DNA of 30,763 nt, taken from JAGXSE01 sp040757295. GTDB lineage: Bacteria > Bacillota > PH28-bin88. Shown piece after piece: positions 1-9,093 of the stretch. The stretch lies in contig JBFLXH010000032.1 in the NCBI GenBank assembly GCA_040757295.1, positions 1 through 30,763 of the forward strand, read 5' to 3'. Position numbers and translations under genes: made by a program. Position 1 is the first letter of the stretch. Each line of letters begins with the position of its first letter. The notes under the pieces are model-generated. The model was not told where the DNA came from. It did no database searches and was given only the letters and a program-made list of their open reading frames with translations.

Positions 1-20
1 TTTCCCCGCATGCTGCTTTC

Positions 21-29
21 TGGTATAAT
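21..29 (+). promoter_or_regulatory. Extended -10 promoter for priA
   Basis: A perfect TATAAT lies at 24-29 and is preceded by TG at the extended -10 position (21-22), giving TGGTATAAT. The region 17 bases upstream runs to the window edge and does not resemble a -35 box, so recognition would rest on the extended -10. It sits 25 bases before the priA start. Confidence 0.5.
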
Positions 30-53
30 TAAGGGAACAAAGGGGGGACCTTT

Positions 54-2540
54 TTGCCAGGTGAAGATAAAGCCTATGCCCGGGTTGTGATTGACCACAA
101 CAGTTTTAAACTTAACCGCTATTACGATTACCTGGTCCCTGCTGGTTTCCGACCGTCCATTGATGTGGGTTCCAGGGTGCTGGTGCCCTTCGGTTCCCGT
201 TTGCTGGAGGGTTATGTGGTCGAGCTGCCGCAAAAACCGGAAACCAGGAAGGAATTAAAAGAAATAAATCAGTTGATAGATGCAAAGCCTTTGTTGAGCA
301 GGGAAGGAATTGAACTGGCCAAATGGATGAGCGATGCTTACCTTTGCTCCATGGCTGCTGCCCTCCGGTGCCAGATCCCTCCCAGCCCCCGGGGGCGCAA
401 ACAGGTAGCCTGGCGCTGGAAAGCCAAGGACGATGCTGCCACAAGAGGACTCTTAGAGTATCTTAAAGAATTGGATGCTCTTGCGGGAGATCTGGCCCAT
501 TACCTGCAGCAAAAGAAATCAGTTACAGAAGAGACTTTAAAAAGGCGGTTTGCTGGCAATGCCTGGCAGCCTCTGGTGAACCTGCTCTTAGCCCATGGGC
601 TGGTAGAACGTGCCATGCAGGTGGGACAGGCTCGACTTTTTGCTAAACCTCTTAAGGCGACCTTAACATGCGACGGGCAGGTAGCTTCGGCTGCGGCAGA
701 TGAGATGCGGAAAAAGGCGCCCCGCTTGGCCGACGCTCTGTCCGTCCTGGCGGAGATGACCTCTTGCTGGCTGGAGGACCTGGCAGAGGCTGGGATCGGC
801 CGCCGGCAGGTGGATGCCCTGGTGGAAAAGGGCTGGATTAAGCTGGAAGAAGCGGTGCCGTTGGGGATACTGCCTATAGACACCGAAGCCGCCTGTGCCA
901 GAGAAATTGTCCTGAACGAGTCCCAGGAAGCTGCTCTTACCCAAATAATTAAACAATTAAATAAAAAGGAACCTGGCACGGTTTTGCTTCATGGGGTTAC
1001 CGGCAGCGGTAAAACCGAGGTATACCTGGAGGCTATCCAAAGGGTTCTTGATGCCGGGCGCCAGGCGATTGTGCTGGTGCCGGAAATTGCCCTCACCCCT
1101 CAGACACTGGCTCGTTTTCAAGCACGTTTTCCCGGCCTGGTTGGGATTTTGCACAGCGGCATGACCGGCAGGGAAAGGCTTAATTCATGGTTAAAAATAA
1201 AAAATGGGGAGACTAGGGTGGTGGTGGGAACCAGGTCGGCTGTTTTTGCCCCCTGCAATAACCTGGGCTTGATTGTCCTGGATGAGGAACATGAAACCTC
1301 TTACAAACAAGATGTCAATCCAAGGTACCATGCCAGGGAGGTTGCTCAAGAACGGGCCAAAAGGCAGCAAGCCCTGGTGATCCTGGCTAGCGCCTCTCCT
1401 TCCCTGGAAACCTATTGGAATTGGGAAAACAAAAAGTACCAACTTGCTGTTATCCATAACAGGCCCCAGGACAGAACCATGCCGGCAGTAAGGGTGGTTG
1501 ACTTGCGGGAGGAATTAAAGGCTGGCAATCACAGCGTCTTCAGCCGGCAGCTGCAGGCGGCCATTGCCCAGCGGCTCCTGCAGGGCCAACAGGTGATCTT
1601 GTTCCTTAACCGCCGTGGGTATGCAGGATTTGTCTCCTGCCGGGAATGCGGTTTTGTCCTAAAATGTTCCCACTGTGATGTTTCCTTAGTTGCTCATGAG
1701 GCAGGCAGCCAGCTTTGCTGCCATTACTGCGGTTACCAAAAAGCCATGCCTCCCCGCTGCCCCAGCTGCAGGGGTGAGCGAATCAGGGCTTTTGGCCTTG
1801 GTACCGAAAGGGTTGAAAATGAAGCTCTTACACTCTTCCCAACCGCTAGAGTGCTGCGGCTGGATACAGATACCACCAAAACCCGGGGAGCCCACCAGAC
1901 CATTGTGCAGCAGTTTGCCCAGCACGAAGCCGACATCCTGGTGGGGACTCAAATGGTCGCCAAAGGTTTGGACTTTCCCTTGGTCACCCTGGTAGGCGTT
2001 ATTTCAGCGGATACCACCCTGAACCTGCCTGATTTCCGGGCGGCGGAGAGGACCTTCCAACTGCTCTTGCAGGTATCCGGACGGTCTGGCCGGGGCAGCA
2101 GAGAAGGAGAGGTTATTATCCAGACCTTTTCTCCCCACCATCCCAGTATTCAAGCTGCCGCCTGCCATGATTACCTGGGTTTCTACCGCCATGAGGCAGA
2201 ACAGCGGCGGAAATACCTCTACCCGCCGTTTACCAGCATCATCAGACTGCTGATAACAGGTCTGAAGGAAGAACAGGTGATTACCGCTGCCCAGTCAATG
2301 AATAGACTGTTAGTGGGTGCAGGGGAGAGCAGGAGGGATCTGGGAATTGATATCCTCGGTCCATCTCCGGCTACAATTACTCGCTTAAAAAACTATTATA
2401 GATGGCAAATTATTGTTAAGGGAAGCAATCTTGATGCAATAAGAGAGGTTACCAAAAAGGCGGTGACTGATTTCTGGAGTGACCCTGCGGCTACCAGGAT
2501 ATCAGTTGGGGTTGAAGTTGAACCCTATGGCATGTTCTGA
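54..2540 (+). CDS. priA: Primosomal replication restart helicase PriA
   Basis: PriA is the 3'-to-5' superfamily 2 DNA helicase that recognises stalled forks and reloads the replicative helicase. The 828-residue product has an N-terminal DNA-binding region, a Walker A motif (GVTGSGKT) near residue 315, a DEEH box near 410 and, from about residue 529, a cysteine-rich zinc-binding segment (CRECG, CSHC, CCHYCG, CPSC) that is diagnostic of PriA. Helicase motifs V-VI follow (GTQMVAKGLDFP, QVSGRSGRG). The start is TTG at 54, chosen because a strong AGGGGGG ribosome binding site lies just upstream and no better start exists. It heads the def-fmt block, as in many Firmicutes. The last codons and stop fall inside a 31-base direct repeat. 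Confidence 0.97.
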   Translation: MPGEDKAYARVVIDHNSFKLNRYYDYLVPAGFRPSIDVGSRVLVPFGSRLLEGYVVELPQKPETRKELKEINQLIDAKPLLSREGIELAKWMSDAYLCSMAAALRCQIPPSPRGRKQVAWRWKAKDDAATRGLLEYLKELDALAGDLAHYLQQKKSVTEETLKRRFAGNAWQPLVNLLLAHGLVERAMQVGQARLFAKPLKATLTCDGQVASAAADEMRKKAPRLADALSVLAEMTSCWLEDLAEAGIGRRQVDALVEKGWIKLEEAVPLGILPIDTEAACAREIVLNESQEAALTQIIKQLNKKEPGTVLLHGVTGSGKTEVYLEAIQRVLDAGRQAIVLVPEIALTPQTLARFQARFPGLVGILHSGMTGRERLNSWLKIKNGETRVVVGTRSAVFAPCNNLGLIVLDEEHETSYKQDVNPRYHAREVAQERAKRQQALVILASASPSLETYWNWENKKYQLAVIHNRPQDRTMPAVRVVDLREELKAGNHSVFSRQLQAAIAQRLLQGQQVILFLNRRGYAGFVSCRECGFVLKCSHCDVSLVAHEAGSQLCCHYCGYQKAMPPRCPSCRGERIRAFGLGTERVENEALTLFPTARVLRLDTDTTKTRGAHQTIVQQFAQHEADILVGTQMVAKGLDFPLVTLVGVISADTTLNLPDFRAAERTFQLLLQVSGRSGRGSREGEVIIQTFSPHHPSIQAAACHDYLGFYRHEAEQRRKYLYPPFTSIIRLLITGLKEEQVITAAQSMNRLLVGAGESRRDLGIDILGPSPATITRLKNYYRWQIIVKGSNLDAIREVTKKAVTDFWSDPAATRISVGVEVEPYGMF

Positions 2541-2609
2541 CTGAATGCCGGCTGCGCCGATGTCCAGCGCCTCTCCGAGTTGAAGTTGAACCCTATGGCA
2601 TGTTCTGAC
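2511..2609 (+). repeat. 31-bp direct repeat across the priA stop codon
   Basis: Bases 2511-2541 are repeated exactly at 2579-2609 (both read GTTGAAGTTGAACCCTATGG and continue through CATGTTCTGAC). The copies are 68 bases apart start to start and enclose 37 unrelated bases. The first copy encodes the last PriA residues (VEVEPYGMF) and stop; the second is non-coding. It may be a local duplication or the footprint of a small insertion. Confidence 0.9.
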
Positions 2610-2655
2610 ATTCTTGGCAGAGGGTAAAAAGATATGAGTATCAAGGAGGAAAAGA

Positions 2656-3126
2656 ATGGCTGTTTATAGTATTGTTAAAATCGGCGACCCTATCTTGCGG
2701 GAGAAAGCCAAACCGGTGAAGGAGGCTTCGCCCTCGCTTAATCGGCTCTTGCAGAACATGGCTGAAACCATGTATGAAGCTAAAGGAGTAGGCTTGGCCG
2801 CTCCCCAGATTGGGGTTTCCAAAAGGGTAATTGTGATTGATGTAGGTGAAGGGCTCCTGGAGATAATCAACCCGGAGGTTGTGGAAGCAACGGGAGAAGA
2901 AACAGATGTAGAGGGTTGTCTCAGCGTACCGGGGGTAATTGGCAAAGTAGCCCGGTATACCTACATGCGAGTAAAAGGCCGTGACCGCAATTGGCAGGCG
3001 GTTGAGATAACGGGTCAGGGTCTTTTAGCCAGGGCTTTGCAGCATGAGATAGATCACCTTGAGGGGATTCTGTTTGTTGATAAGGCAGAAACCCTGGAGA
3101 AGACCTCTGAGAATGTTCCGGGTTAA
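2656..3126 (+). CDS. def: Peptide deformylase
   Basis: Removes the formyl group from the N-terminal methionine of nascent proteins; cytoplasmic metalloenzyme. All three family motifs are visible: GVGLAAPQIG at about residues 44-53, EGCLSVPG with metal ligand Cys88, and HEIDH with His130 and His134 as ligands and Glu131 as catalytic base. Length 156 residues is normal for a type 1 bacterial enzyme. ATG 2656 has an AAGGAGG site 10 or so bases upstream. It is followed after 21 bases by fmt, the enzyme that adds the formyl group, the usual pairing. Confidence 0.97.
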   Translation: MAVYSIVKIGDPILREKAKPVKEASPSLNRLLQNMAETMYEAKGVGLAAPQIGVSKRVIVIDVGEGLLEIINPEVVEATGEETDVEGCLSVPGVIGKVARYTYMRVKGRDRNWQAVEITGQGLLARALQHEIDHLEGILFVDKAETLEKTSENVPG

Positions 3127-3147
3127 TAGCAGGACGGTGAACTAAAA

Positions 3148-4116
3148 ATGCGATTGGTCTTTATGGGGACACCCGATTTTGCTGTACCTAGTTTGCTGGC
3201 CCTTGCTGCTGCCGGACATCAGCTGATAGCTGTGATTACCCAGCCTGATAAACCGAAAGGGCGCCGCCAAGAACTGGCTGCTCCTCCGGTCAAGAACCAT
3301 GGATTGGCTCTTGGCTTACCAGTTTACCAGCCACCTAAAGTAAAAGACCCGGATTTTTTACGGGTGTTAACCGATTTGGGACCCGAGCTGATTGTAACTG
3401 CAGCCTTTGGTCAAATCCTCCCGGGGGAACTGCTGGACATTCCGCCTTTTGGCACTATTAATCTTCATGCTTCTTTGCTCCCAATGTACCGGGGGGCGGC
3501 CCCGATTCACCGGGCGGTGATGAATGGCGATGCGGTTACAGGAGTATCAACTATGTACATGACTGAACAGCTGGATGCCGGTGACATTATCCTGCAAGCA
3601 GCCTTGCCGGTGATGCCGGAGGAGAACACCGGACAGGTTCATGATGCCCTGGCGGTTTTAGGCGCCAGGCTCCTGGTGGATACAGTCAATTTAATTGCCG
3701 TAGGCCAAGCCCCCCGGCGAGCCCAGGAACAGGGCAGGGTTTCCTACGCCCCTATGCTCAGGAGGTCTGATGAAATAATTTCCTGGGACAAGCCGGCTCA
3801 GATGGTGGTAAACCAGATCAGGGGCTTAAACCCCTGGCCTGGGGCCTTCACCACCTGGAATGGCAGGCAAATCAAGATATCCCGAGCCAGCCTGGCTAAC
3901 CACAGACCGGAAAGAAGCCACTCCAGGGGACAACCAGGTCAAGTTGCCCGGGTGGTCAAGGGCCAGGGGTTTGTAGTGACGGCTGGCGATGGTGATGGGG
4001 TGATGGTCTGGGAGGTTCAGCCTCAGGGCAGGGGGCGGATGACAGCCGCCGAATTTGTTAACGGCTATCCTCTTGTAGCAGGGAGCCTTTTGGGAGGTGC
4101 TGACCATGGTAGTTAA
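3148..4116 (+). CDS. fmt: Methionyl-tRNA formyltransferase
   Basis: Transfers a formyl group from 10-formyltetrahydrofolate to initiator Met-tRNA. The N-terminal domain begins RLVFMGTPDFAVP, carries the catalytic Asn-His pair in TINLHASLLP, followed by MYRGAAPI, and the catalytic Asp in EQLDAGDI. The C-terminal half has the small tRNA-binding domain (QIRGLNPWPGAFT). The 322-residue length is typical. The 3' end overlaps the next gene's ATG by 11 bases, which suggests translational coupling. Confidence 0.97.
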   Translation: MRLVFMGTPDFAVPSLLALAAAGHQLIAVITQPDKPKGRRQELAAPPVKNHGLALGLPVYQPPKVKDPDFLRVLTDLGPELIVTAAFGQILPGELLDIPPFGTINLHASLLPMYRGAAPIHRAVMNGDAVTGVSTMYMTEQLDAGDIILQAALPVMPEENTGQVHDALAVLGARLLVDTVNLIAVGQAPRRAQEQGRVSYAPMLRRSDEIISWDKPAQMVVNQIRGLNPWPGAFTTWNGRQIKISRASLANHRPERSHSRGQPGQVARVVKGQGFVVTAGDGDGVMVWEVQPQGRGRMTAAEFVNGYPLVAGSLLGGADHGS

Positions 4117-4864
4117 AAAACGGCTGTTTGTTGGTCTATTGGCTTTTAGCCTGGCAGCAATTGTTGGTTTGGGGACCCTGGTATGGTTTTTAACGGTTAA
4201 CCGCGACCAAACCTTGAACAGGGTTGCCTTAAGCATCCTGGGCGGATCTGTATTGGTTGGGCTGATAGTTGTCAGTATTGGCGTTCTAGGGCTAATCCTG
4301 ACTCTTTGGCGGGCAAAGGCTTACCCAAACCTGCAGAATACCATGCTTCTGGCAACCAACCTCCTCTTCCCCCTGGCCTTGGGGTTGGGGCAAATGTTTG
4401 GCATCGATAAAGACCGGATCAAACATTCCTTTGTAGAAGTGAACAACTACCTGGTTAAAGTACGGAATGTTTTAGCTAAACCTGCTCAGGTGCTGATTTT
4501 GGCTCCTCACTGCCTGCAGCATGCGGATTGCCAGCGGAAAATCACCATGGATGTCCAAAATTGCGCCAGGTGCGGCAGGTGCCCTATCGATGATCTGTTA
4601 GGGATCGCTGAAACCTATGGTGTACGCATGGTGGTGGTAACCGGCGGCACTCTAGCCCGCAAATTTGTTTCCCAAGTTAAGCCTAAGGCCATTGTGGCCA
4701 TTGCCTGCGAGCGGGACCTCACCAGCGGGATCCAGGACACTAACCCTCTGCCTGTGCTGGGTGTGCTTAATATCCGGCCTGAAGGGCCTTGTTTTAATAC
4801 CGGTGTAAACCTGACCAAAGTAGAGGAGGCCCTGCGCTTTTTCCTGCGCAGCGGTAAAAGGTAA
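4106..4864 (+). CDS. DUF116 family membrane protein
   Basis: Function unknown. About 252 residues from ATG 4106; that start is preferred to the in-frame GTG at 4097 because GGGAGG at 4092-4097 sits at proper distance. Two hydrophobic helices occupy roughly residues 5-30 and 45-70, then a cytosolic domain contains a cysteine cluster: HCLQHADC, then CARCGRC, with a further Cys in AIACERD and in GPCFNTG. This pattern matches the DUF116 family and suggests metal or Fe-S binding, which is inference. It overlaps fmt and is likely co-transcribed with def-fmt. The next gene has its own promoter. Confidence 0.8.
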   Translation: MVVKKRLFVGLLAFSLAAIVGLGTLVWFLTVNRDQTLNRVALSILGGSVLVGLIVVSIGVLGLILTLWRAKAYPNLQNTMLLATNLLFPLALGLGQMFGIDKDRIKHSFVEVNNYLVKVRNVLAKPAQVLILAPHCLQHADCQRKITMDVQNCARCGRCPIDDLLGIAETYGVRMVVVTGGTLARKFVSQVKPKAIVAIACERDLTSGIQDTNPLPVLGVLNIRPEGPCFNTGVNLTKVEEALRFFLRSGKR

Positions 4865-4883
4865 CAAGGGGACAAGCCGCAGG

Positions 4884-4912
4884 TTTACAATGATCGATAA
4901 TTCGGGTATAAT
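4884..4912 (+). promoter_or_regulatory. Sigma-A promoter for the zinc peptidase
   Basis: TTTACA at 4884-4889 and TATAAT at 4907-4912 are separated by exactly 17 bases. Five of six and six of six bases match the sigma-A consensus. It lies about 45 bases upstream of the peptidase ATG, between it and the DUF116 gene. Confidence 0.75.
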
Positions 4913-4957
4913 TCGGTTGAGTAGGCCAAAAAAATAAATCAAGGAGGGAGTGCCGAC

Positions 4958-5653
4958 ATGTTTTTCTGGGATTCTACCATGATCCTTCTAATTCCAGCCT
5001 TAATCATCTCACTATGGGCACAAGCCAAAGTACAGTCGACATTCCATAAGTACCTACGGGTCCCGGCGGCGTCCAGGTTATCCGGGGCTGCAGTTGCCCG
5101 TCACCTCTTGAACGGGAACGGGGCAGGCCATGTTAAGGTTGAAATGACCTCCGGCCACCTATCGGATCATTATGACCCCAGGACCAGGACCGTCAGGCTG
5201 TCCCCTGAGGTATTCCAAGGCAGTTCCCTAGCTGCCCTGGGAGTTGCCGCCCATGAAGCGGGTCATGCACTGCAGCATGAGCATGGTTATTTTCCTTTGG
5301 AGCTGCGCAACAATTTTGCTCCGGTTGCCCAATTTGGTTCTAACCTGGCTTTTCCCTTATTGTTTATCGGCCTAATTTTGGGTTATACTAACCTTGCTAT
5401 TTGGGGCGTTTACCTGTTTGCCGCAGTGGTGCTGTTCCAGATTATCACTTTGCCGGTAGAATTCAATGCCAGCCAGCGGGCCATTGCTTTGCTGGAAAGC
5501 GGAGGATATCTGACTAAGAGCGAAGTGCAGCCGACTAAGCGAGTGCTGGATGCAGCGGCTTTGACTTATGTGGCTGCTGCCATCACTGCAGTAATGACTC
5601 TACTCCGGTTCATGTTATTAACCCGGTTTTTTGGTGGCGACGATCGAAATTGA
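4958..5653 (+). CDS. YugP-type zinc-dependent membrane peptidase
   Basis: Predicted membrane-bound neutral zinc metallopeptidase of the YugP family; substrate unknown. A first transmembrane helix lies at about residues 6-22. The zinc site is HEAGH at residues 99-103, in AAHEAGHALQHEHGY. Further hydrophobic helices are seen at about 120-165 and near the C terminus, ending AAITAVMTLLRFMLLTRFF. At 231 residues it has the usual family length. ATG 4958 follows AAGGAGGGAG. It has its own promoter (4884-4912) and a terminator (5672-5704), so it appears to be a single-gene unit inside the housekeeping run. Confidence 0.85.
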   Translation: MFFWDSTMILLIPALIISLWAQAKVQSTFHKYLRVPAASRLSGAAVARHLLNGNGAGHVKVEMTSGHLSDHYDPRTRTVRLSPEVFQGSSLAALGVAAHEAGHALQHEHGYFPLELRNNFAPVAQFGSNLAFPLLFIGLILGYTNLAIWGVYLFAAVVLFQIITLPVEFNASQRAIALLESGGYLTKSEVQPTKRVLDAAALTYVAAAITAVMTLLRFMLLTRFFGGDDRN

Positions 5654-5671
5654 CAGCTAAAAAACAGCAAC

Positions 5672-5704
5672 CAAGAGGCAGGGCATTCCTGCCTCTTGTT
5701 TGTA
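5672..5704 (+). terminator. Rho-independent terminator after the zinc peptidase
   Basis: A perfect 11-bp stem, CAAGAGGCAGG at 5672-5682 with its complement at 5688-5698, encloses a 5-base loop. It is followed by TTTGT. It ends about 15 bases before the rsmB start, so rsmB probably needs its own promoter or read-through. Confidence 0.8.
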
Positions 5705-5719
5705 ATCTGGAGGGTTTAA

Positions 5720-7105
5720 ATGGTTAAGCGGGAAGGGAAGGCAACTGGCGCCAGGAAAACAGCCTTGAAGGTTTTGCATGAAATTGACCAAGGCGAGGCT
5801 TACGCTAATATTGCGTTGAAGCGGGTTCTGGATGCCAAGGAATGGACAAAGCTGGATCGGGGTTTCATTACTGAGATCATCTATGGTGTGGTGCGTAATC
5901 AGAAGACCCTTGATTGGGTCCTGGAGCAGCAGACCAGGCGGCCTCTGGCAAAAACCACAGCCTGGGTACGCAATATTTTACGGATGGCAGCTTACCAGAT
6001 TCTCTTTATGGACAAAGTTCCTCCTTCGGCTGCCACTCACCAGGCGGTGGAATTGGCCAAAAGATACGGTCATCCTGGCAGTGTAGGCTTTGTCAACGGA
6101 GTTCTGCGGCAATTAATCCGCGAGCATGACAAGCTCAAGTATCCAGACCTGGACCAAGAGCCTGTGCGGCACATCAGCATCAAATATTCTCACCCGGAAT
6201 GGCTGGTGGAACGCTGGCTGCAGCGGTTTGGAGTTGATAATACCATTGCCCTATGTCAGATTGATAATCAGCCCGCTCCCGTGACCTTGCGGACAAATAC
6301 CCTCAAGACATCCAGGGACGAGTTAATCGCCGTACTGGCAGATGAAGGGGTCACGGCAGAGCCGGGGAGCCTGACTCCTGAAAGCATCCGGGTCACCGGG
6401 CTGGATCATGTTGAGGGTTTGCCTTCCTTTGTGGCAGGCCTTTTTCTGGTGCAGGATGAGGCCTCTCAACTGGTGGGCCATGTGTTGAGGCCCCAGCCGG
6501 AGCAATTTGTCTTGGATGTCTGTGCTGCTCCTGGCACCAAAACTACCCACTTGGCCCAACTGATGCAAAACAAGGGCCGGGTAATCGCCTGGGATGTCCA
6601 TCCCCATAAAATAGCTTTAATTGAGGGCAACTGCCGCCGTTTGGGGATTACCATTGTAATTGCAAGCGAGGGGGATGCCCGGGAATTGCCCCATGACCTC
6701 ATGGGTAAGGTAGATGCCCTGCTTTTGGATGTCCCCTGTTCTGGTACAGGGGTTCTCCGCAGGCGGGCCGATTCCCGCTGGCGCAAATCCCCTGAGGCGA
6801 TCCTTTCCCTGCAGCAACTGCAGCGGGAAATCCTGACCGGTTCAGTGCCTGGCCTAAAGCCAGGCGGGATCCTGGTGTACAGTACCTGTTCAATTGAACA
6901 GGAAGAAAACCTTGACAATATCCAATGGACCTTACAGCAATTCCCGGAACTAAAACTTCAACCCTTAACTCCTTATTTGCCAAATGGTTTTTTCCGGAAG
7001 GAAGACCTGGAGACTGCTGCCCAGGGTTACCTGCAGCTTTTGCCTCATGTTCACGGGACTGACGGTTTCTTTGTGGCCAGGATGCAAAGGGGTTCAATTG
7101 AATAA
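5720..7105 (+). CDS. rsmB: 16S rRNA (cytosine-967-C5) methyltransferase RsmB
   Basis: Methylates C967 of 16S rRNA with S-adenosylmethionine. The first 140 or so residues form a NusB-like RNA-binding domain (ARKTALKVLHEIDQGEAYAN at the start). The C-terminal methyltransferase domain has the AdoMet motif LDVCAAPGTKTTHLAQ, the DVPCSGTGVLRR motif IV with one cysteine, and YSTCSIEQEEN carrying the catalytic cysteine. Length 461 fits the family (about 430-460). ATG 5720 follows GGAGGG. It is followed by a second RNA methylase, rlmN, after a 44-base gap. Confidence 0.95.
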   Translation: MVKREGKATGARKTALKVLHEIDQGEAYANIALKRVLDAKEWTKLDRGFITEIIYGVVRNQKTLDWVLEQQTRRPLAKTTAWVRNILRMAAYQILFMDKVPPSAATHQAVELAKRYGHPGSVGFVNGVLRQLIREHDKLKYPDLDQEPVRHISIKYSHPEWLVERWLQRFGVDNTIALCQIDNQPAPVTLRTNTLKTSRDELIAVLADEGVTAEPGSLTPESIRVTGLDHVEGLPSFVAGLFLVQDEASQLVGHVLRPQPEQFVLDVCAAPGTKTTHLAQLMQNKGRVIAWDVHPHKIALIEGNCRRLGITIVIASEGDARELPHDLMGKVDALLLDVPCSGTGVLRRRADSRWRKSPEAILSLQQLQREILTGSVPGLKPGGILVYSTCSIEQEENLDNIQWTLQQFPELKLQPLTPYLPNGFFRKEDLETAAQGYLQLLPHVHGTDGFFVARMQRGSIE

Positions 7106-7149
7106 AAAACTGTAAGCCCGAAAGGAGAATAGGCTCAAACTAGATAGAT

Positions 7150-8217
7150 ATGGATAGAAAAAAACTGTTCGAATTAAGGGGGATGACCCTGGAAGAAATG
7201 GGGCAGCTGGTCAAGGAACTGGGGCAGCCCGGATACCGTGCCGGACAGCTCTATCGGTGGGTTCACCGCCATGGCGCCTCAGGATGGGCGGAAATGAAAA
7301 ACCTGCCGCAAGAGCTGCGTCAAGAGCTTCTTCATCGATGCCTTCTTAATAACACAAGGATTGTCGAACAGGTATGGTCTGCCGGAAAGGATACGGCCAA
7401 ATGCTTGGTGGAGTTGCCTGATGGCGAAAAGATCGAAGCTGTTCTAATGATCTATGAGGGCCCAGCTCGCAAGAACCGTTATACTGCTTGTGTGTCGACC
7501 CAAGTTGGATGCCCCATGGGCTGCAGCTTTTGCGCAACTGGCCTGACGGGTTGGCAGCGCAACCTGACCGCTGGTGAAATAGTTGGGCAAGCGCTGGCTA
7601 TGCAGACCCTCTTTTCTCCCCCGCGGCCCGTAACCAACATCGTCTTTATGGGGATGGGGGAGCCTCTCTTGAACTACCAGAACGTGGTTAGGGCCATTCA
7701 CCTTTTTAATAGCCCTGAAGGAATGAATATCAGTATGCGGCGGATCACTGTCTCCACTTGCGGTTTGGTTCCCCAGATCAGGCAGCTGGCTGACGAGGGC
7801 CTTCCGGTAGTGCTGGCGGTATCCCTCCATGCCCCTTCGGATGCCTTGCGGGAAGAGCTGATGCCTGTTAATAAAAAGTACCCCATTGCCCAGCTGCTGA
7901 CAGCCTGCCGTTACTATGCCGAGAAAACCGGCAGGAGGGTGACTTTTGAATATGCCTTAATCCGGGGGGTTAATGACCGCCCCGAACATGTCGAACAGCT
8001 CTGCAGGCTCTTAAAAGGTCTCCTTTGCAATGTTAACCTGATTCCGTTTAACCTGGTTGTCGAAAAGGGATGGCAGCGGCCAAGCCAGGGGGAAACAGGT
8101 CTTTTTGTTAAGAGGTTGCAGTCCTGTGGGATTGAAACAGTTGTTAGGGAAAGTAAAGGCCATGATATTGAAGCTGCCTGCGGCCAACTGCGGCGGAGGC
8201 ATTACCAAAAGGGCTAA
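7150..8217 (+). CDS. rlmN: Dual-specificity RNA methyltransferase RlmN
   Basis: Radical SAM enzyme that makes 2-methyladenosine at A2503 of 23S rRNA and A37 of some tRNAs. The radical SAM cysteines are in GCPMGCSFC (CxxxCxxC), followed by GMGEPLLNY and GRRVTFEYALIRGVND; the methyl-carrying cysteine is probably that of AACGQLRRRHY near the C terminus. Length 355 is typical. The start is uncertain. An in-frame TAG at 7141 limits it to ATG 7150, but the nearest AAAGGAG lies 22 bases upstream, which is too far. ATG 7186 is the alternative and would still keep the conserved TLEE segment. Confidence 0.95.
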   Translation: MDRKKLFELRGMTLEEMGQLVKELGQPGYRAGQLYRWVHRHGASGWAEMKNLPQELRQELLHRCLLNNTRIVEQVWSAGKDTAKCLVELPDGEKIEAVLMIYEGPARKNRYTACVSTQVGCPMGCSFCATGLTGWQRNLTAGEIVGQALAMQTLFSPPRPVTNIVFMGMGEPLLNYQNVVRAIHLFNSPEGMNISMRRITVSTCGLVPQIRQLADEGLPVVLAVSLHAPSDALREELMPVNKKYPIAQLLTACRYYAEKTGRRVTFEYALIRGVNDRPEHVEQLCRLLKGLLCNVNLIPFNLVVEKGWQRPSQGETGLFVKRLQSCGIETVVRESKGHDIEAACGQLRRRHYQKG

Positions 8218-8342
8218 ATTCAACCTGTGCGGGTTATTCAGCAGGAAAACCCTGTTTTTGCTCGAAATAAAATGAAAGGCCATTGGCCCACTGGCAGGTT
8301 CAGCGAACATTTTCCACCTTTGATAAATGAGAGGTGACAGGT

Positions 8343-9050
8343 ATGCCGGCTCGTGGTCTCACCCATCTTGGTCTAGTACGCGCCAGGAATGAAGATTATT
8401 TTTATATGGATGTAGCAAGAGGGCTTTATGTGGTGGCTGACGGGATGGGAGGGCACCAGGCAGGAGATGTGGCCAGCCGGCTGGCTGCAGACACTATTGG
8501 ACAGTACATTAATTGTCATTGGGATGCCCCTGGTGAACTGCTGAAAAAAGCCATTCTCCAGGCTAACCAGGCAGTTTATCAAGAGGCCTTGCGGGTCCAG
8601 GCCAATCACGGAATGGGAACTACAGTGGCAATCGCCCTTATTGCTGACGGCAGGCTTTTTAGCGCTCATGTGGGTGACAGCCGGATATATTTAATCCGGC
8701 AAGATCAGGTCACTATTCTAACCAGTGATCACTCTTTTGTCGGGGAGCTGGTTAAAAGGGGAGAACTTACCGAGGCTGATGCCATGGGCCATCCCCAGAG
8801 GAATATCCTTACCCGGGCCCTGGGCGTAGCCCCCCAGGTTGAAATAGATACCGGAGAGACTTTTCTCTTTCCGGGGGATCACATCCTGCTTTGTTCTGAC
8901 GGGTTGTCGGGTGTAGTGGGAAAAGAAGAACTTGGACAAATTATTCGTCAAGAGGCTGACCTTGAACAATCTCTGAATTCCATGATCAAATTAGCGTTGG
9001 ACCGGGGTGGTCTAGACAATATCACGGCTGTTCTGGTTCGCTATGAATAA
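8343..9050 (+). CDS. stp: PP2C-type Ser/Thr phosphatase (Stp/PrpC)
   Basis: Mn/Mg-dependent protein phosphatase that reverses phosphorylation by the PASTA kinase encoded next. About 235 residues. Metal-binding motifs of the PP2C fold are clear: RARNEDYF near the N terminus, VADGMGGHQAGD, GDSRIYL, SDGLSG and GGLDNITAVLV. ATG 8343 is preferred over the GTG at 8334 because GAGAGG lies at the right distance before it. Order stp-prkC-rsgA is a strong Firmicutes signature; the gap to prkC is 43 bases. Confidence 0.95.
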   Translation: MPARGLTHLGLVRARNEDYFYMDVARGLYVVADGMGGHQAGDVASRLAADTIGQYINCHWDAPGELLKKAILQANQAVYQEALRVQANHGMGTTVAIALIADGRLFSAHVGDSRIYLIRQDQVTILTSDHSFVGELVKRGELTEADAMGHPQRNILTRALGVAPQVEIDTGETFLFPGDHILLCSDGLSGVVGKEELGQIIRQEADLEQSLNSMIKLALDRGGLDNITAVLVRYE

Positions 9051-9093
9051 CAATCCAACAGGGATTGTCCATTCCAGGTAGGGGGGTGATCTA

